The translations under genes and the position numbers were made by a program. Below the pieces are notes generated by a model, which saw only the letters and a program-made list of their open reading frames with translations, was not told where the DNA came from and did not search any database. A stretch of 29,685 nt of DNA from Cocleimonas sp. (lineage in GTDB: Bacteria; Pseudomonadota; Gammaproteobacteria; Thiotrichales; Thiotrichaceae). Positions 16,044 to 25,105 of this stretch are shown one piece after another. Location: assembly GCA_023145535.1 (NCBI GenBank), contig JAGLDQ010000069.1:1-29685 (forward strand), given 5' to 3'. The first letter of the stretch is position 1; every line of letters begins with the position of its first letter.

Positions 16044-17186
16044 ATGAAAGCATCCTACGCCGCCAATCCAAACCAATCCAAAGGTCGCCAACACCATGAG
16101 GATTCTCCAAATCATCGCAGTAAATTCCAACGTGATCGAGACCGCATTATCCACTCAACAGGATTTCGGCGTTTAGAGTATAAAACTCAAGTATTCGTAA
16201 ATCATGAAGGCGATCTCTATCGAACACGCCTAACGCATTCAATTGAGGTGTCGCAAATAGCGCGCTCTATTGCGAGAACACTGCATCTAGATGAGGATTT
16301 AACCGAAGCGATTGCATTAGCGCATGATCTAGGGCATACGCCGTTTGGACATGCAGGGCAGGATGCCTTAAATGCTTGTATGAAACCTTTTGGTGGTTTT
16401 GAGCATAATTTGCAATCGTTGCGTGTGGTGGATCTTTTGGAAAAACGCTATGCTGAGTTTGATGGTTTGAATCTCACTTTTGAAGCGCGGGAAGGTATTT
16501 TAAAACATTGCTCATTACAAAATGCTAAATCGTTAGGTGAGGTTGGACTCCGCTTTATTAACAAGCAACAGCCTTCACTGGAAGCACAACTCACGAATAT
16601 TTCAGATCAGATTGCTTATAATAATCATGATATTGATGATGGATTACGTTCAGGTTTAATCTGTATTGAGCAACTGTGTGAAATAGAGCTTTTTGCCACG
16701 GAACATAAAAAAGTAAAAGCTAAGTACCCTCAGCTAGAAGAGGTGCGTCAAATACATGAAATTATTCGTCGTATGATTGCTTTTCAGGTGGTTGATCTCA
16801 TTGAAAATAGTCAGAAAAATATTACGGCATCAGGCGTGGAAACGATTGAGGATGTGCGCGCTAGTGAGGCATTAATTTATTCGAGCAATGAAATGATGGC
16901 ACAGAATAACCAGCTTAAAATATTTCTGCGTCAGAATCTTTATTACCATCACAAGGTGTATCGCATGACACGTCAAGCGCATCAAATTGTAGCGTCTCTC
17001 TTTACTACTTTTTTAGACGATGAGCGTTTATTGCCGCCTGAGCACCAAGGTTATGCACAAACTGCTTTAAAGAAGAGGGGAGAATCAGGACGAGCGCGTA
17101 TTATTGCTGATTATATTGCAGGAATGACAGATCGCTATGCTATTAAAGAGCATCGTAAATTATTTGGTTATGGCGAAGTCTTTTAA
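16044..17186 (+). CDS. dgt: dGTPase-like HD-domain triphosphohydrolase
   Basis: Members of this family hydrolyse dGTP (or other dNTPs) to the nucleoside and triphosphate, limiting nucleotide pools. From the ATG at 16044 (AGGTGA 5 nt upstream) the protein has 380 residues, matching the shorter dGTPase-like class and not the 505-residue E. coli Dgt. The N-terminal RSKFQRDRDRIIHSTGFRRLEYKTQVF is diagnostic. The HD metal ligands are His65 in RTRLTHSIEVSQIAR, His94-Asp95 in ALAHDLGHTPFGHAG, and an Asp in the ISDQIAYNNHDIDDGL block. The 3' end overlaps the convergent yihY-like gene by 27 bp. Specificity for dGTP cannot be read from sequence. Confidence 0.92.
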   Translation: MKASYAANPNQSKGRQHHEDSPNHRSKFQRDRDRIIHSTGFRRLEYKTQVFVNHEGDLYRTRLTHSIEVSQIARSIARTLHLDEDLTEAIALAHDLGHTPFGHAGQDALNACMKPFGGFEHNLQSLRVVDLLEKRYAEFDGLNLTFEAREGILKHCSLQNAKSLGEVGLRFINKQQPSLEAQLTNISDQIAYNNHDIDDGLRSGLICIEQLCEIELFATEHKKVKAKYPQLEEVRQIHEIIRRMIAFQVVDLIENSQKNITASGVETIEDVRASEALIYSSNEMMAQNNQLKIFLRQNLYYHHKVYRMTRQAHQIVASLFTTFLDDERLLPPEHQGYAQTALKKRGESGRARIIADYIAGMTDRYAIKEHRKLFGYGEVF

Positions 17187-18449
17187 ACTTATCATATCGT
17201 CATTAAATAAAGCGGTAGTTGAAATAGTGCTCTGTAACGCTTGATTTCCTTTAAGCAAGTCCTTCATAAGCTGTTGTTGGCTGGCATCACCGTGCATAAT
17301 CGCTTCTTTTATTTCGCTCACTTTCACATCTTCCGCCGCACAGCTTAGGATATAGTGCGGCGGCTGTTCTGAGTCGGTCACAATAAACTGATGTGCTTGC
17401 AATACCTTTAAAATATTATCAATATAAGCATCAGAGACTTTCATTTTTTCAGCTATTTCACTGAGTGTTAGGGCAGGGTGTCGGCTATAGAAGCGTTTAG
17501 TAATGAGTCGAATAGCAGATAAAGCTAATGCTTCGGTAATTACGGGGCTAAGAGATTTAGCGTGATGGGAATAGCGGGCTTGTTGTGGGTATTGAAGATA
17601 AAAAGCGATACGTGAGCCAAATAATAAAATTAACCAACTGGCATACATCCAGAGCATAAAGACCAGCAAACTGGCGAAAGCAGAGTAAATGGCTGCTTGT
17701 GAGCTGGAGTTAACCACAAAGGCGGCAAAAATAGCCCCCGTGATATGCCAAAAAATTGCTGCAATGAGTGCCGCAAGCAAAGCAATTTTAGGTTTTACAG
17801 GGGTGTTGGGGATAATAATATAAACAAAGGTAAAGCCAATCACTGAGATTAATTTGGATAAATGCGAGCTAAAAAACCCAAATGCAGGGGTAATCGTTTC
17901 TATTGAAAAGAGGGCTTTTATCCAGCTCGTATCAAGTAATGAAACCCATAGCCCTACCGCAGTAAAAATAAGAATAGGCCCTAAAATAATGAGGCTTACA
18001 TAGTGACGCAGGCGATTAACAAGATCACGTGAGGTCTTAACCTTCCAAGTAAAATTTAATGCTTCCTCAATCTTATTCATCAGAGAGACGCTGGTATAAA
18101 TAAGAACAATTAAGCCAATAGCTCCCAATACACCAACATTGACATTACTGACAAAATCATTGATTTTAGTCGCAATTTCAACCCCTTTTTGTCCTAAAGG
18201 TTCGAGCATTTGTATCAAAATGGGCTGGATTTGATTGTGCGCGCCAAATGATTTTAAGACAGAAAAACTTAACGCTAATAACGGTACTAATGATAATAAC
18301 GTAATATAAACCAGTCCCATTGCGCGGATGGTGATGCGACCCTCAGAAAAATCACTCCATACGGCAAGCGCAATAAAATAGACTCTGCATTGGGGGGATG
18401 TGGTATCAGATGCACAGGTTCGTTGAATATTGGCTAGTTTTTTCCGCAT
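17160..18449 (-). CDS. YihY/BrkB-family inner membrane protein
   Basis: This 429-residue integral membrane protein is of the YihY/virulence factor BrkB family, long misnamed ribonuclease BN. Six membrane segments can be drawn at about 44-66, 105-125, 150-172, 198-216, 223-247 and 255-285. A cytosolic tail of about 135 residues follows, with a winged-helix-like stretch (ALTLSEIAEKMKVSDAYIDNILKVLQAHQFIV). The family's conserved FRAMGLVYITLLSLVPLLALSF-type first segment is present as RAMGLVYITLLSLVPLLAL. Function is not established; permease or envelope roles have been suggested. It is translationally coupled to the upstream GIY-YIG gene (TAATG one-base overlap) and its 3' end overlaps dgt. Confidence 0.88.
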   Translation of the reverse strand: MRKKLANIQRTCASDTTSPQCRVYFIALAVWSDFSEGRITIRAMGLVYITLLSLVPLLALSFSVLKSFGAHNQIQPILIQMLEPLGQKGVEIATKINDFVSNVNVGVLGAIGLIVLIYTSVSLMNKIEEALNFTWKVKTSRDLVNRLRHYVSLIILGPILIFTAVGLWVSLLDTSWIKALFSIETITPAFGFFSSHLSKLISVIGFTFVYIIIPNTPVKPKIALLAALIAAIFWHITGAIFAAFVVNSSSQAAIYSAFASLLVFMLWMYASWLILLFGSRIAFYLQYPQQARYSHHAKSLSPVITEALALSAIRLITKRFYSRHPALTLSEIAEKMKVSDAYIDNILKVLQAHQFIVTDSEQPPHYILSCAAEDVKVSEIKEAIMHGDASQQQLMKDLLKGNQALQSTISTTALFNDDMISLKDFAITK

Positions 18450-18721
18450 TATTTAGCGTCACTATGAAGTATCAATAACTCCTTATTATCCTTAGTTAGT
18501 TTCTTAATAGCAAATTCACGCTTTGCGGCCTCCGAACGTGTCTTGTGAGCTTCTTGGTAAACCACTTTAACAGGCTGTCTGGCGCGGGTGTATTTTGCTC
18601 CTAATTTATTGCCATTATGCTCCGACTCACGACGAAAAATATCCGTAGTAATGCCTGTGTAGAGGGTATTGTCAGCACAGCGTAGAATATAGGTGACCCA
18701 TGTTTTTGTTGTGTTTATCAT
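18449..18721 (-). CDS. GIY-YIG domain protein (UPF0213/YhbQ type)
   Basis: The conserved part is residues TWVTYILRCADNTLYTGITT (first strand with Y-I and the Y-T-G-I of the GIY-YIG motif), then RRESEHNGNKLGAKYTRARQPV and EAAKREFAIKKL. This is the single-domain UPF0213 form. I start it at the ATG at 18721, giving 90 residues, because the family begins close to the first strand. Reading open further to 18805 adds residues with no family match. No start has a clear ribosome site. Members of this class are presumed structure-specific nucleases, but their cellular substrate is unsettled. Its stop overlaps the start of the yihY-like gene (TAATG), so the two form an operon. Confidence 0.85.
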   Translation of the reverse strand: MINTTKTWVTYILRCADNTLYTGITTDIFRRESEHNGNKLGAKYTRARQPVKVVYQEAHKTRSEAAKREFAIKKLTKDNKELLILHSDAK

Positions 18722-18823
18722 AGTATGAAGGGATGCGAATGAAAGTAAAATTCTACCTAGAATCATTAAATTATTCCACATAGATGATGTACTATACGCA
18801 AACAATAAAAATGAGAGGGTTTA

Positions 18824-19837
18824 TTGATTGTGATTAATGATAATTCGCAGCACCTTACCCCAGGTGCTTTGCCGTCTTCTATGCAGTTGACTCGTGATGG
18901 TCAACTAAAGCATTTTTTAAATATTGAGGGGCTTCCCCCGCTTCTGTTAGAAGAAATTCTTGATAGAGCTGAACAATTTCTCGATCTTCCGAATAAAGCT
19001 CAAAATAAAGCGCCTGTTTTACGAGGTAAAACGGTAATGAATCTATTTTTTGAGAACTCAACGCGCACAAGAACGACATTTGAGCTTGCTGCACAGCGTT
19101 TAACGGCGGATGTGGTGACATTAGATATTCGCAATTCGGCAACGTCTAAAGGTGAAAGCCTACTCGATACGATCCGCAATCTAAGTGCGATGAATTGCGA
19201 TATGTTTGTGGTACGCCATCAGCATAGTGGCGCGGCACATTTTATAGCCCGTTATTGTCCTCCCCATATCAGCGTGTTAAATGCAGGTGATGGCTATCAT
19301 GAGCATCCAACGCAAGCGATGTTGGATATGCTGACGATTCGCCAGCATAAGAAAGCATTTCCGCCGCTTAAAGTCGGTATTGTGGGTGATATTTTGCATT
19401 CTCGTGTCGCGCGTTCTCAAATCCATGCATTGACGACTTTATGCACGGGTGAAGTACGGGTGATTGCGCCACGTACCTTGATTCCTGTGGGGATTGAGCA
19501 AATGGGTGTGAATGTGTATACCAATATGGAACAGGGGCTGGATGATCTGGATGTGATTATTATGCTGCGTTTACAAAAAGAGCGTATGCACGGTGGTTTA
19601 TTGCCTTCGGAAAGAGAGTATTTTTCACTGTATGGTTTAACCGAAGAGCGGGTTAAATTAGCTAAACCTGATGCGATTGTCATGCATCCTGGCCCTGTTA
19701 ATCGAGGGGTGGAAATTGATTCGCGGGTTGCAGATGGCTCGCAGTCGGTGATTTTAGAGCAAGTGAGTAACGGTATTGCGGTACGGATGGCGGTGATGAC
19801 AATGGTCATGAGCGGACAGGCGAAGGAGTCTTTATGA
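18824..19837 (+). CDS. pyrB: Aspartate carbamoyltransferase catalytic subunit
   Basis: PyrB joins carbamoyl phosphate and aspartate in the committed step of pyrimidine synthesis. The 337-residue form, with a 20-residue leader before QLTRDGQLKHFLNIEGL, matches the Pseudomonas-type enzyme (about 334) better than E. coli PyrB (311). The carbamoyl-phosphate site FFENSTRTRTTFE (STRTR at 79-83), GDGYHEHPTQAMLDM, and HPGPVNRGVEID are clear. I use the TTG at 18824 (GAGAGGG 4 nt upstream); the GTG at 18830 is equally possible and no ATG fits until residue 20. It overlaps pyrC' by four bases (ATGA). No pyrI-type regulatory gene follows. Confidence 0.94.
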   Translation: MIVINDNSQHLTPGALPSSMQLTRDGQLKHFLNIEGLPPLLLEEILDRAEQFLDLPNKAQNKAPVLRGKTVMNLFFENSTRTRTTFELAAQRLTADVVTLDIRNSATSKGESLLDTIRNLSAMNCDMFVVRHQHSGAAHFIARYCPPHISVLNAGDGYHEHPTQAMLDMLTIRQHKKAFPPLKVGIVGDILHSRVARSQIHALTTLCTGEVRVIAPRTLIPVGIEQMGVNVYTNMEQGLDDLDVIIMLRLQKERMHGGLLPSEREYFSLYGLTEERVKLAKPDAIVMHPGPVNRGVEIDSRVADGSQSVILEQVSNGIAVRMAVMTMVMSGQAKESL

Positions 19838-21111
19838 GTACACTACATATTAAATCAGCTCGGCTAATTGATCCTGCAAATCATCAAGATGTCGTGACGG
19901 ATATTGTCATTGAAGCCGGTGTTATTAGTGCGATTGGTACTATCCCTGATGAGGTTCAGGCCGAGCAGACTATTGATGCTGAAGGTTTATGGCTATTGCC
20001 AGGTTTGGTGGATCTTTCCGTTTATTTGCGAGAGCCTGGGCAGGAAAATAAAGCGACGATAGCGCATGAGATGCAAGTCGCCGTGCAATCGGGCATTACC
20101 ACTGTTTGTGCTATGCCTGAGTTAGCATCATCCATTGACAGTAGTGAGCGTATTAATCTAATCCGAGATAAAGCACAAGTAGCAAAAAATGCAGCTCAAG
20201 TTGAGGTGATTGGCGCATTGACGGCTGGTTTAAAAGGGGAGCAATTAAGTAATATGGGGAGTCTGAAAAAATCAGGCTGTGTTGCGGTAACGCAAGGTTT
20301 AGCGCCATTTAGTAATACCAATTTATTACGCAATTGCATGGATTATGCGGCAACGAATGAGTTGAAGCTTTTCTATCAGCCCATTGAACACAGTTTGTTA
20401 GGTGATGGTTGCGCGCATCAAGGCGCAATAGCAACACGTTTAGGGCTTCCTGCAATATCACCTAGCGTAGAAACAACTGCAATGGCGCAGATGTTAACAC
20501 TGGTTGAGGATACCCATACGGCGGTACATTTTTGTCGTTTATCGTGCGCCAAAAGTGTTGAGCTATTAGCCATCGCTAAAGATAAAGGATTGCCAGTCAG
20601 CGCCGATGTGGCCGTGCATCAATTATTTTTAACCGATATGGATATTGCTGATTTCAATACCCTTTGCAATACCCTGCCGCCATTGCGTAGTTCAAGAGAT
20701 CGTGATGCACTTCGACAAGGGGTTGCTGATGGTGTCATTGATGCGATCTGTTCGGATCATCAGCCCCATGATATTGATGCAAAATTAGCGCCATTTCAAC
20801 AATCCAGTTCAGGCATATCGGCATTAGAAACGCTGTTGCCACTGACATTAAGATTAGTTGAAGAGGGTGTGCTGACATTAGCACAAGCCATTGCAACGGT
20901 TACGCATAAACCAGCGGAGATTATTGCCAAGCCTAAAGGAAGTTTAGGGGTAGGGCAGGCTGCTGATTTTGTTTTATTTAATCCAGATAAAAGCTGTGAT
21001 ATTTCTTTGCAGAGTCTACAAAGTAAGGGAAAGAATAGTCCGTTTTTGGGCTGGTGGTTTAGTGGGGGCGTTGAGATTGTGGTGATTGCTGGTGATGTGG
21101 TTTATCATTAA
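19834..21111 (+). CDS. pyrC': Inactive dihydroorotase-like subunit of aspartate carbamoyltransferase (PyrC')
   Basis: The protein has the dihydroorotase fold and length (425 residues) but lacks the metal site. Where active enzymes read PGLIDxHVHLREPG, this has PGLVDLSVYLREPG, so both His of the HxH pair are replaced by Ser and Tyr. The expected H-A-E-D is QPIEH, and the Zn-bridging lysine region is VAVTQGLAPFSNT. The late SDHQPHD keeps only part of T-D-H-A-P-H. In Pseudomonas such PyrC' subunits are needed to assemble the PyrB dodecamer and do not hydrolyse dihydroorotate. The four-base overlap with pyrB fits that structural role. A true dihydroorotase must be encoded elsewhere. Confidence 0.92.
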   Translation: MSTLHIKSARLIDPANHQDVVTDIVIEAGVISAIGTIPDEVQAEQTIDAEGLWLLPGLVDLSVYLREPGQENKATIAHEMQVAVQSGITTVCAMPELASSIDSSERINLIRDKAQVAKNAAQVEVIGALTAGLKGEQLSNMGSLKKSGCVAVTQGLAPFSNTNLLRNCMDYAATNELKLFYQPIEHSLLGDGCAHQGAIATRLGLPAISPSVETTAMAQMLTLVEDTHTAVHFCRLSCAKSVELLAIAKDKGLPVSADVAVHQLFLTDMDIADFNTLCNTLPPLRSSRDRDALRQGVADGVIDAICSDHQPHDIDAKLAPFQQSSSGISALETLLPLTLRLVEEGVLTLAQAIATVTHKPAEIIAKPKGSLGVGQAADFVLFNPDKSCDISLQSLQSKGKNSPFLGWWFSGGVEIVVIAGDVVYH

Positions 21112-21185
21112 TTTGAAATAGAAAACAGCTTATTATATTTCAGTTGGGTGCTTTGATAGCCTGTATTCTAATCTTACGATAGACG

Positions 21186-21224
21186 GGATAAACAGGATTA
21201 AAAAATCATAAATCCTGCGTATCC
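21186..21224. repeat. Inverted repeat / possible bidirectional terminator
   Basis: GGATAAACAGGAT (21186-21198) and ATCCTGCGTATCC (21212-21224) pair at 11 of 13 positions around an AT-rich 13-nt loop, in the 130-bp gap between convergent pyrC' and the NapC-like gene. The form (ggataaacaggat...atcctg.gtatcc) resembles a widespread intergenic repeat. On the plus strand it is followed by CTCATCCCTTTGTTTCTTTTATTTTT, so it may also end pyrC' transcription. Confidence 0.5.
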
Positions 21225-21241
21225 TCATCCCTTTGTTTCTT

Positions 21242-21748
21242 TTATTTTTTCTCTTTTTCTTTTATAGCGCCTTTATGTTTCTCCCATCCATCAGGTAAGT
21301 AATGAGATATTCCTTGATGACAGTTGATACAAGAAGTATTGCCCGCATTAAAACTTTCTTCGTGTCTTGCAACACTACGTGGCTCTTGTTTCGCTAAGTC
21401 CATCGCCATTGGGGAGTGGCAGGTTTTACATTCTTTGGAATTATTCTCCTTTAAACGCTTCCATTCACTTGCCACCATGTCAATGCGGTGCTTCTTAACG
21501 ACTTTACTACTTTTAGCACCTTCTTTGTGCTTTTGACCGGCATGGCAGTTATTACAAGTTGCTTGCACACCTGAACGGTTGATGTAATGCACACTCGCCT
21601 GAAACTCGCTGGCTTGCTTGCTATGACAAGTTTCACATTTTTCCAGTGCTTTTAAATCATCTGCAAGGGTGATTGATGATGAAAAAATTCCTATCACGAG
21701 TAAGATAATAGCGCGCCCTAATAAGGACGATTTGTTGATGGTTTTCAT
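21242..21748 (-). CDS. napC: NapC/NirT-type tetraheme c-type cytochrome, short form
   Basis: This protein is likely to feed electrons from the quinol pool, directly or through NapB, to periplasmic nitrate reductase. The ATG at 21748 has AGGAGG 8 nt upstream and gives 168 residues; an ATG at 21787 would overlap napB. Four heme motifs are at Cys38-His42, Cys65-His69, Cys107-His111 and Cys140-His144. The stretches SVHYINRSGVQATCNNCH and TSCINCHQGISHYLPD match NapC/NirT proteins. One hydrophobic segment (about 9-29) serves as membrane anchor or signal. Canonical NapC has about 20 more residues between anchor and heme 1 (a GGFNTAMEATN-like stretch), which are absent here. A soluble tetraheme of NapM type is therefore an alternative. 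It ends the napDABC unit, 16 bp after napB. Confidence 0.82.
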   Translation of the reverse strand: MKTINKSSLLGRAIILLVIGIFSSSITLADDLKALEKCETCHSKQASEFQASVHYINRSGVQATCNNCHAGQKHKEGAKSSKVVKKHRIDMVASEWKRLKENNSKECKTCHSPMAMDLAKQEPRSVARHEESFNAGNTSCINCHQGISHYLPDGWEKHKGAIKEKEKK

Positions 21749-21764
21749 GGTAATTTCCTCCTTG

Positions 21765-22202
21765 TTAGTTTTTAAAGTCATTGCCAATCAAAGGCTTGGT
21801 ATAAGCTTGCGTGACATGACACTGCGTGCAAAAATATCGACCTGTGGATATTTTCTTTAGCTTACTGTCTTTACGCGTATAATAATGACTTTTAGGCGGT
21901 CTGACGGCATTGGTTTCTTTCGCGTTCTTTTTGCTATGACAGCTTAAACAACTATTTTCATGCAGAGTAATACGTGTTTTGTCGATACTATGGGGAATTA
22001 GGGGGGGTTGGTTTTCAAAGGTGACACTTATCCCTCCATCAACGGCCATTGCGCGTCGATTGGGTATCATTTCTGATAACTCATCCACACCAATATCTCC
22101 CCGTAAGGAATAGACAGGATCGGCGGCAAGTACTAAGTTAGGTTGAATCGTCAACAATCCTAAGCTGAATAAAAGTGTTTTTACGCTCGTATTAATATTC
22201 AT
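21765..22202 (-). CDS. napB: Periplasmic nitrate reductase diheme subunit NapB
   Basis: NapB is the small diheme cytochrome that passes electrons to NapA. The 145-residue precursor has a signal peptide (about 1-27, ending VLAAD). It contains two heme motifs, CLSCH (85-89) and CTQCH (125-129). The typical NapB surroundings are present: SEMIPNRRAMAV, QPPLIPHSID with the likely distal ligand His71, and GRYFCTQCHVTQAYTKPLIGNDF at the C-terminus. His106 in PKSHYYT is the second likely distal ligand. The gene is 12 bp after napA and 16 bp before the tetraheme gene. Confidence 0.95.
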   Translation of the reverse strand: MNINTSVKTLLFSLGLLTIQPNLVLAADPVYSLRGDIGVDELSEMIPNRRAMAVDGGISVTFENQPPLIPHSIDKTRITLHENSCLSCHSKKNAKETNAVRPPKSHYYTRKDSKLKKISTGRYFCTQCHVTQAYTKPLIGNDFKN

Positions 22203-22214
22203 CTTTTGCTCCTT

Positions 22215-24755
22215 CTATGCCTTAATGATTTTAACAACACATTTTTTATAATCCGTTTCTTTTGAGAGCGGATCGGTTGCATCAATAATTAATTTATTAA
22301 CAATGCGACGCGCATCGAAAAAGGGAACGAACACCATGCCTTCAGGCATTTTATTACGACCACGAACGTTGATTCGAGTGGTGATTTCACCGCGCGGACT
22401 AATAATTTTTACCTTTGCCCCATTACGCAAACCCCGTTTTTTCGCATCATTAGGATTCATGTAAACTAGCGCATCGGGTGCTGCTCTATGTAGCTCTGGT
22501 ACACGGTTGGTCATGGTTCCTGTATGCCAATGCTCGAGTAAGCGCCCTGTTGATAACCAGAGGTCATATTCTTCATTGGGTGTTTCATGAGGTGGTTCAT
22601 AAGGAGCAAAAATTAAATTAGCTTTGCCGTCTTTTTTACCATAGAAATAGACATCTCCCTTTTTTACATTGGGATTTAGTTTCTTAACAAAGGGGTCATA
22701 GCCTTCACGGTAGCGCCATAAGGTTTCTTTGCCATCCACTACAGGCCAGCGTAAACCGCGTACTTTATGGTAGGTATCAAAGGGTGCTTGATCATGCCCA
22801 GGCTTTGGCCCTTCTGTCTGAAAGCGACGGTATTCTTCAAACAGACCTTTTTGTACATAGTAACCAAAATGTTTGGACTCGTCATTTTCATAGACACGTT
22901 TTTCTTCGTCTTGCACAGTGCCTTCTTTATAAGGGAATTGATTGACCTGTCCATTTTTAAAGAGTACGTCATATAGGGTTTTTCCTTTGACTTCAGGCAT
23001 TTTAGCGACTAATTCTTCCCCCCAAGCCTCTTCAACCGTAAAGCGTTTGGCGAATTCCATAATCTGCCATAAATCAGATTGTGATTTACCTGGTGCGCCA
23101 ACTTGTTGTCGCCAGAATTGGGTGCGTCGTTCGGCATTACCAAACGCGCCTTCTTTTTCTGCCCACATAGAGGTTGGTAAAATTAGGTCAGCAGTAATTG
23201 CAGAAAGAGTAGGGTAAGGATCTGAAACAGTAATAAAGTTAGCGGGGTTTTTCCACGCGGGCAGCATCTCCTCATTGACATTAGGGCCTGCCTGCATATT
23301 GTTATTACACATCTGCCAATAGCAGTTCATTTTGGTATCTTTTAGCATGCGCTGCATTAATACGGCATGATAACCCACTTTAGGGTTAATGGTTCCCTCG
23401 GGTAGTTTCCAGATTTTTTCAGCAACTTTGCGATGACTTGCTTTTTTAACCACTAAATCAGCGGGTAGACGATGTGCAAAGGTGCCGACTTCACGTGCCG
23501 TACCACAAGCGGATGGTTGCCCTGTTAGTGAGAAGGGGCTATTACCAGGCTCTGCAATTTTTCCCATTAAGAGATGAATATTATAAACTAGACCATTCAT
23601 CCAAACGCCACGAGTATGTTGGTTCATACCCATTGTCCAGAGTGACATCACTTTCTTTTTAGGGTCTGCATAGATTTTAGCAAGGCGTTCTAGCTGGTCA
23701 GCAGGAACTTTTGATTTTTCAGCGGCGTATTCCAGTGTGTATTTCGACACGGCTTTGGCATATTCATCAAAGCTCATGTTTGACAATTTGCCTTTACCTG
23801 AGTTCTTCGCCTTTTTCTCTAAGGGATGTTCTGGGCGTAAACCATAACCAATATCTGTTGCTGTTTTCTTGATGTTGACGTGATCTGCTAAGAACTGCTT
23901 ATCATAGGCTTTATTTTGAATAATATAATGAGCAATGTAGTTGGCAATAATGAGGTCTGTTTGAGGCTCAAAAATCATGCCATTATCAGCTAATTCAAAA
24001 CTTCGATGGGTATAGGTTGATAGTACATGTACTTCTGCCCCTTCACGGGTTAAACGGGTATCAACTAAACGTGACCAGAGAATAGGGTGCATCTCTGCCA
24101 TATTGGCACCCCAAAGAACAAAGGCATCCGCATGTTCGAGGTCATCATAGCTTCCCATTGGCTCATCAATACCAAAGGCGCGCATAAATCCGCCTACAGC
24201 GGAGGCCATACAGTGACGTGCATTTGGATCAAGGTTATTGGTACGTAGCCCCGCTTTCATTAATTTAGAGGCGGCATAGCCTTCCCAAATAGTCCATTGA
24301 CCTGAGCCAAACATGCCAACACCTGAGGGGCCTTTGTCTTTAATTGCGGTTTTCCATTTTTCCGCCATCACATCAAAAGCTTCATCCCAAGAGACTTCTT
24401 CAAAGTCACCTTCTTTATGATATTTCCCCTCTTTTTTACGCAGTAAAGGGGAGGTGAGGCGGTCTTTTCCATACATTATTTTGGATAAAAAATATCCTTT
24501 AATGCAGTTTAGTCCCTTATTCACATCTGAATCGGGATCACCTTGTGTTGCGACAATACGTCCATCACGTGTTCCTGCTAAGACACTACATCCTGTGCCA
24601 CAGAATCGACAGGGTATTTTATCCCACTTAATATCTTCTTTGACATCATCACCTTTAGCATTTGCTAATTGTGTTGCAGATAAACTTAGACCTGCGCTTG
24701 TAGCAGCCGCTAAGACTGCCTGTGACTTTATAAAGTCACGCCTTGATTGCTTCAT
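22215..24755 (-). CDS. napA: Periplasmic nitrate reductase catalytic subunit NapA
   Basis: NapA carries Mo-bis-MGD and one [4Fe-4S] cluster and reduces nitrate to nitrite in the periplasm. The 846-residue precursor starts with a twin-arginine signal (SRRDFIK at 4-10, ending LANAKG). Cluster ligands are Cys49, Cys52, Cys56 and Cys84. The Mo-coordinating cysteine is Cys182 in DPNARHCMASAV. The following MGSYDDLEHADAFVLWGANMAEMHPILWSR region is almost the textbook NapA sequence. The C-terminal molybdopterin domain has STGRLLEHWHTGTMTNRVPEL. AGGAGG lies 6 nt before the ATG. napD is 107 bp upstream; a GGATGA/TCATCC hairpin in that gap could tune napA expression. napF, napG and napH are absent. Confidence 0.97.
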   Translation of the reverse strand: MKQSRRDFIKSQAVLAAATSAGLSLSATQLANAKGDDVKEDIKWDKIPCRFCGTGCSVLAGTRDGRIVATQGDPDSDVNKGLNCIKGYFLSKIMYGKDRLTSPLLRKKEGKYHKEGDFEEVSWDEAFDVMAEKWKTAIKDKGPSGVGMFGSGQWTIWEGYAASKLMKAGLRTNNLDPNARHCMASAVGGFMRAFGIDEPMGSYDDLEHADAFVLWGANMAEMHPILWSRLVDTRLTREGAEVHVLSTYTHRSFELADNGMIFEPQTDLIIANYIAHYIIQNKAYDKQFLADHVNIKKTATDIGYGLRPEHPLEKKAKNSGKGKLSNMSFDEYAKAVSKYTLEYAAEKSKVPADQLERLAKIYADPKKKVMSLWTMGMNQHTRGVWMNGLVYNIHLLMGKIAEPGNSPFSLTGQPSACGTAREVGTFAHRLPADLVVKKASHRKVAEKIWKLPEGTINPKVGYHAVLMQRMLKDTKMNCYWQMCNNNMQAGPNVNEEMLPAWKNPANFITVSDPYPTLSAITADLILPTSMWAEKEGAFGNAERRTQFWRQQVGAPGKSQSDLWQIMEFAKRFTVEEAWGEELVAKMPEVKGKTLYDVLFKNGQVNQFPYKEGTVQDEEKRVYENDESKHFGYYVQKGLFEEYRRFQTEGPKPGHDQAPFDTYHKVRGLRWPVVDGKETLWRYREGYDPFVKKLNPNVKKGDVYFYGKKDGKANLIFAPYEPPHETPNEEYDLWLSTGRLLEHWHTGTMTNRVPELHRAAPDALVYMNPNDAKKRGLRNGAKVKIISPRGEITTRINVRGRNKMPEGMVFVPFFDARRIVNKLIIDATDPLSKETDYKKCVVKIIKA

Positions 24756-24862
24756 TGTTCCTCCTAGCTATAAAAGGGTATTTAGATCGATAATAGTAAA
24801 TTTATGTGGATGAATTAGCGGTAGCATCATCCTATTTTTTGGATTGGGGTCAATTAGTTAGG

Positions 24863-25105
24863 TTAAAAATCATCTTGATCTTCTTGGTACTCAAAGATGA
24901 GCGAGGTACTCATTACGCCATTAATACGGGTAATATCAGTCATTGCCTTGCTGCAATATTCGCGGCTGGGATGATCAATGGTGATAGCAAGTTTGCCTTG
25001 CTTATTTTGGGAGTGAATTTCTATACCATCCATACTGGTAAGTGATTGATTCACAGAATGTATGTGATCAGGCTTGGTTTGCACTACTAAACTGCATATT
25101 GTCAT
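24863..25105 (-). CDS. napD: NapA-specific chaperone NapD
   Basis: NapD binds the Tat signal of NapA and holds it back until the molybdenum cofactor is inserted. The 80-residue cytosolic protein has a ferredoxin-like pattern typical of NapD: MTICSLVVQTKPDHIHSVNQSL, GIEIHSQNKQGKLAITID, and INGVMSTSLIFEYQED. It is the first gene of the napDABC unit. The presumed promoter region is 25106-25404, which contains a near-consensus FNR-type site at 25334-25347. Confidence 0.93.
   Translation of the reverse strand: MTICSLVVQTKPDHIHSVNQSLTSMDGIEIHSQNKQGKLAITIDHPSREYCSKAMTDITRINGVMSTSLIFEYQEDQDDF

Noticed and set aside
17160..18449. Annotation as ribonuclease BN
   Set aside because: The YihY family was misnamed; true RNase BN/Z is a metallo-beta-lactamase fold enzyme, while this is a six-segment membrane protein.
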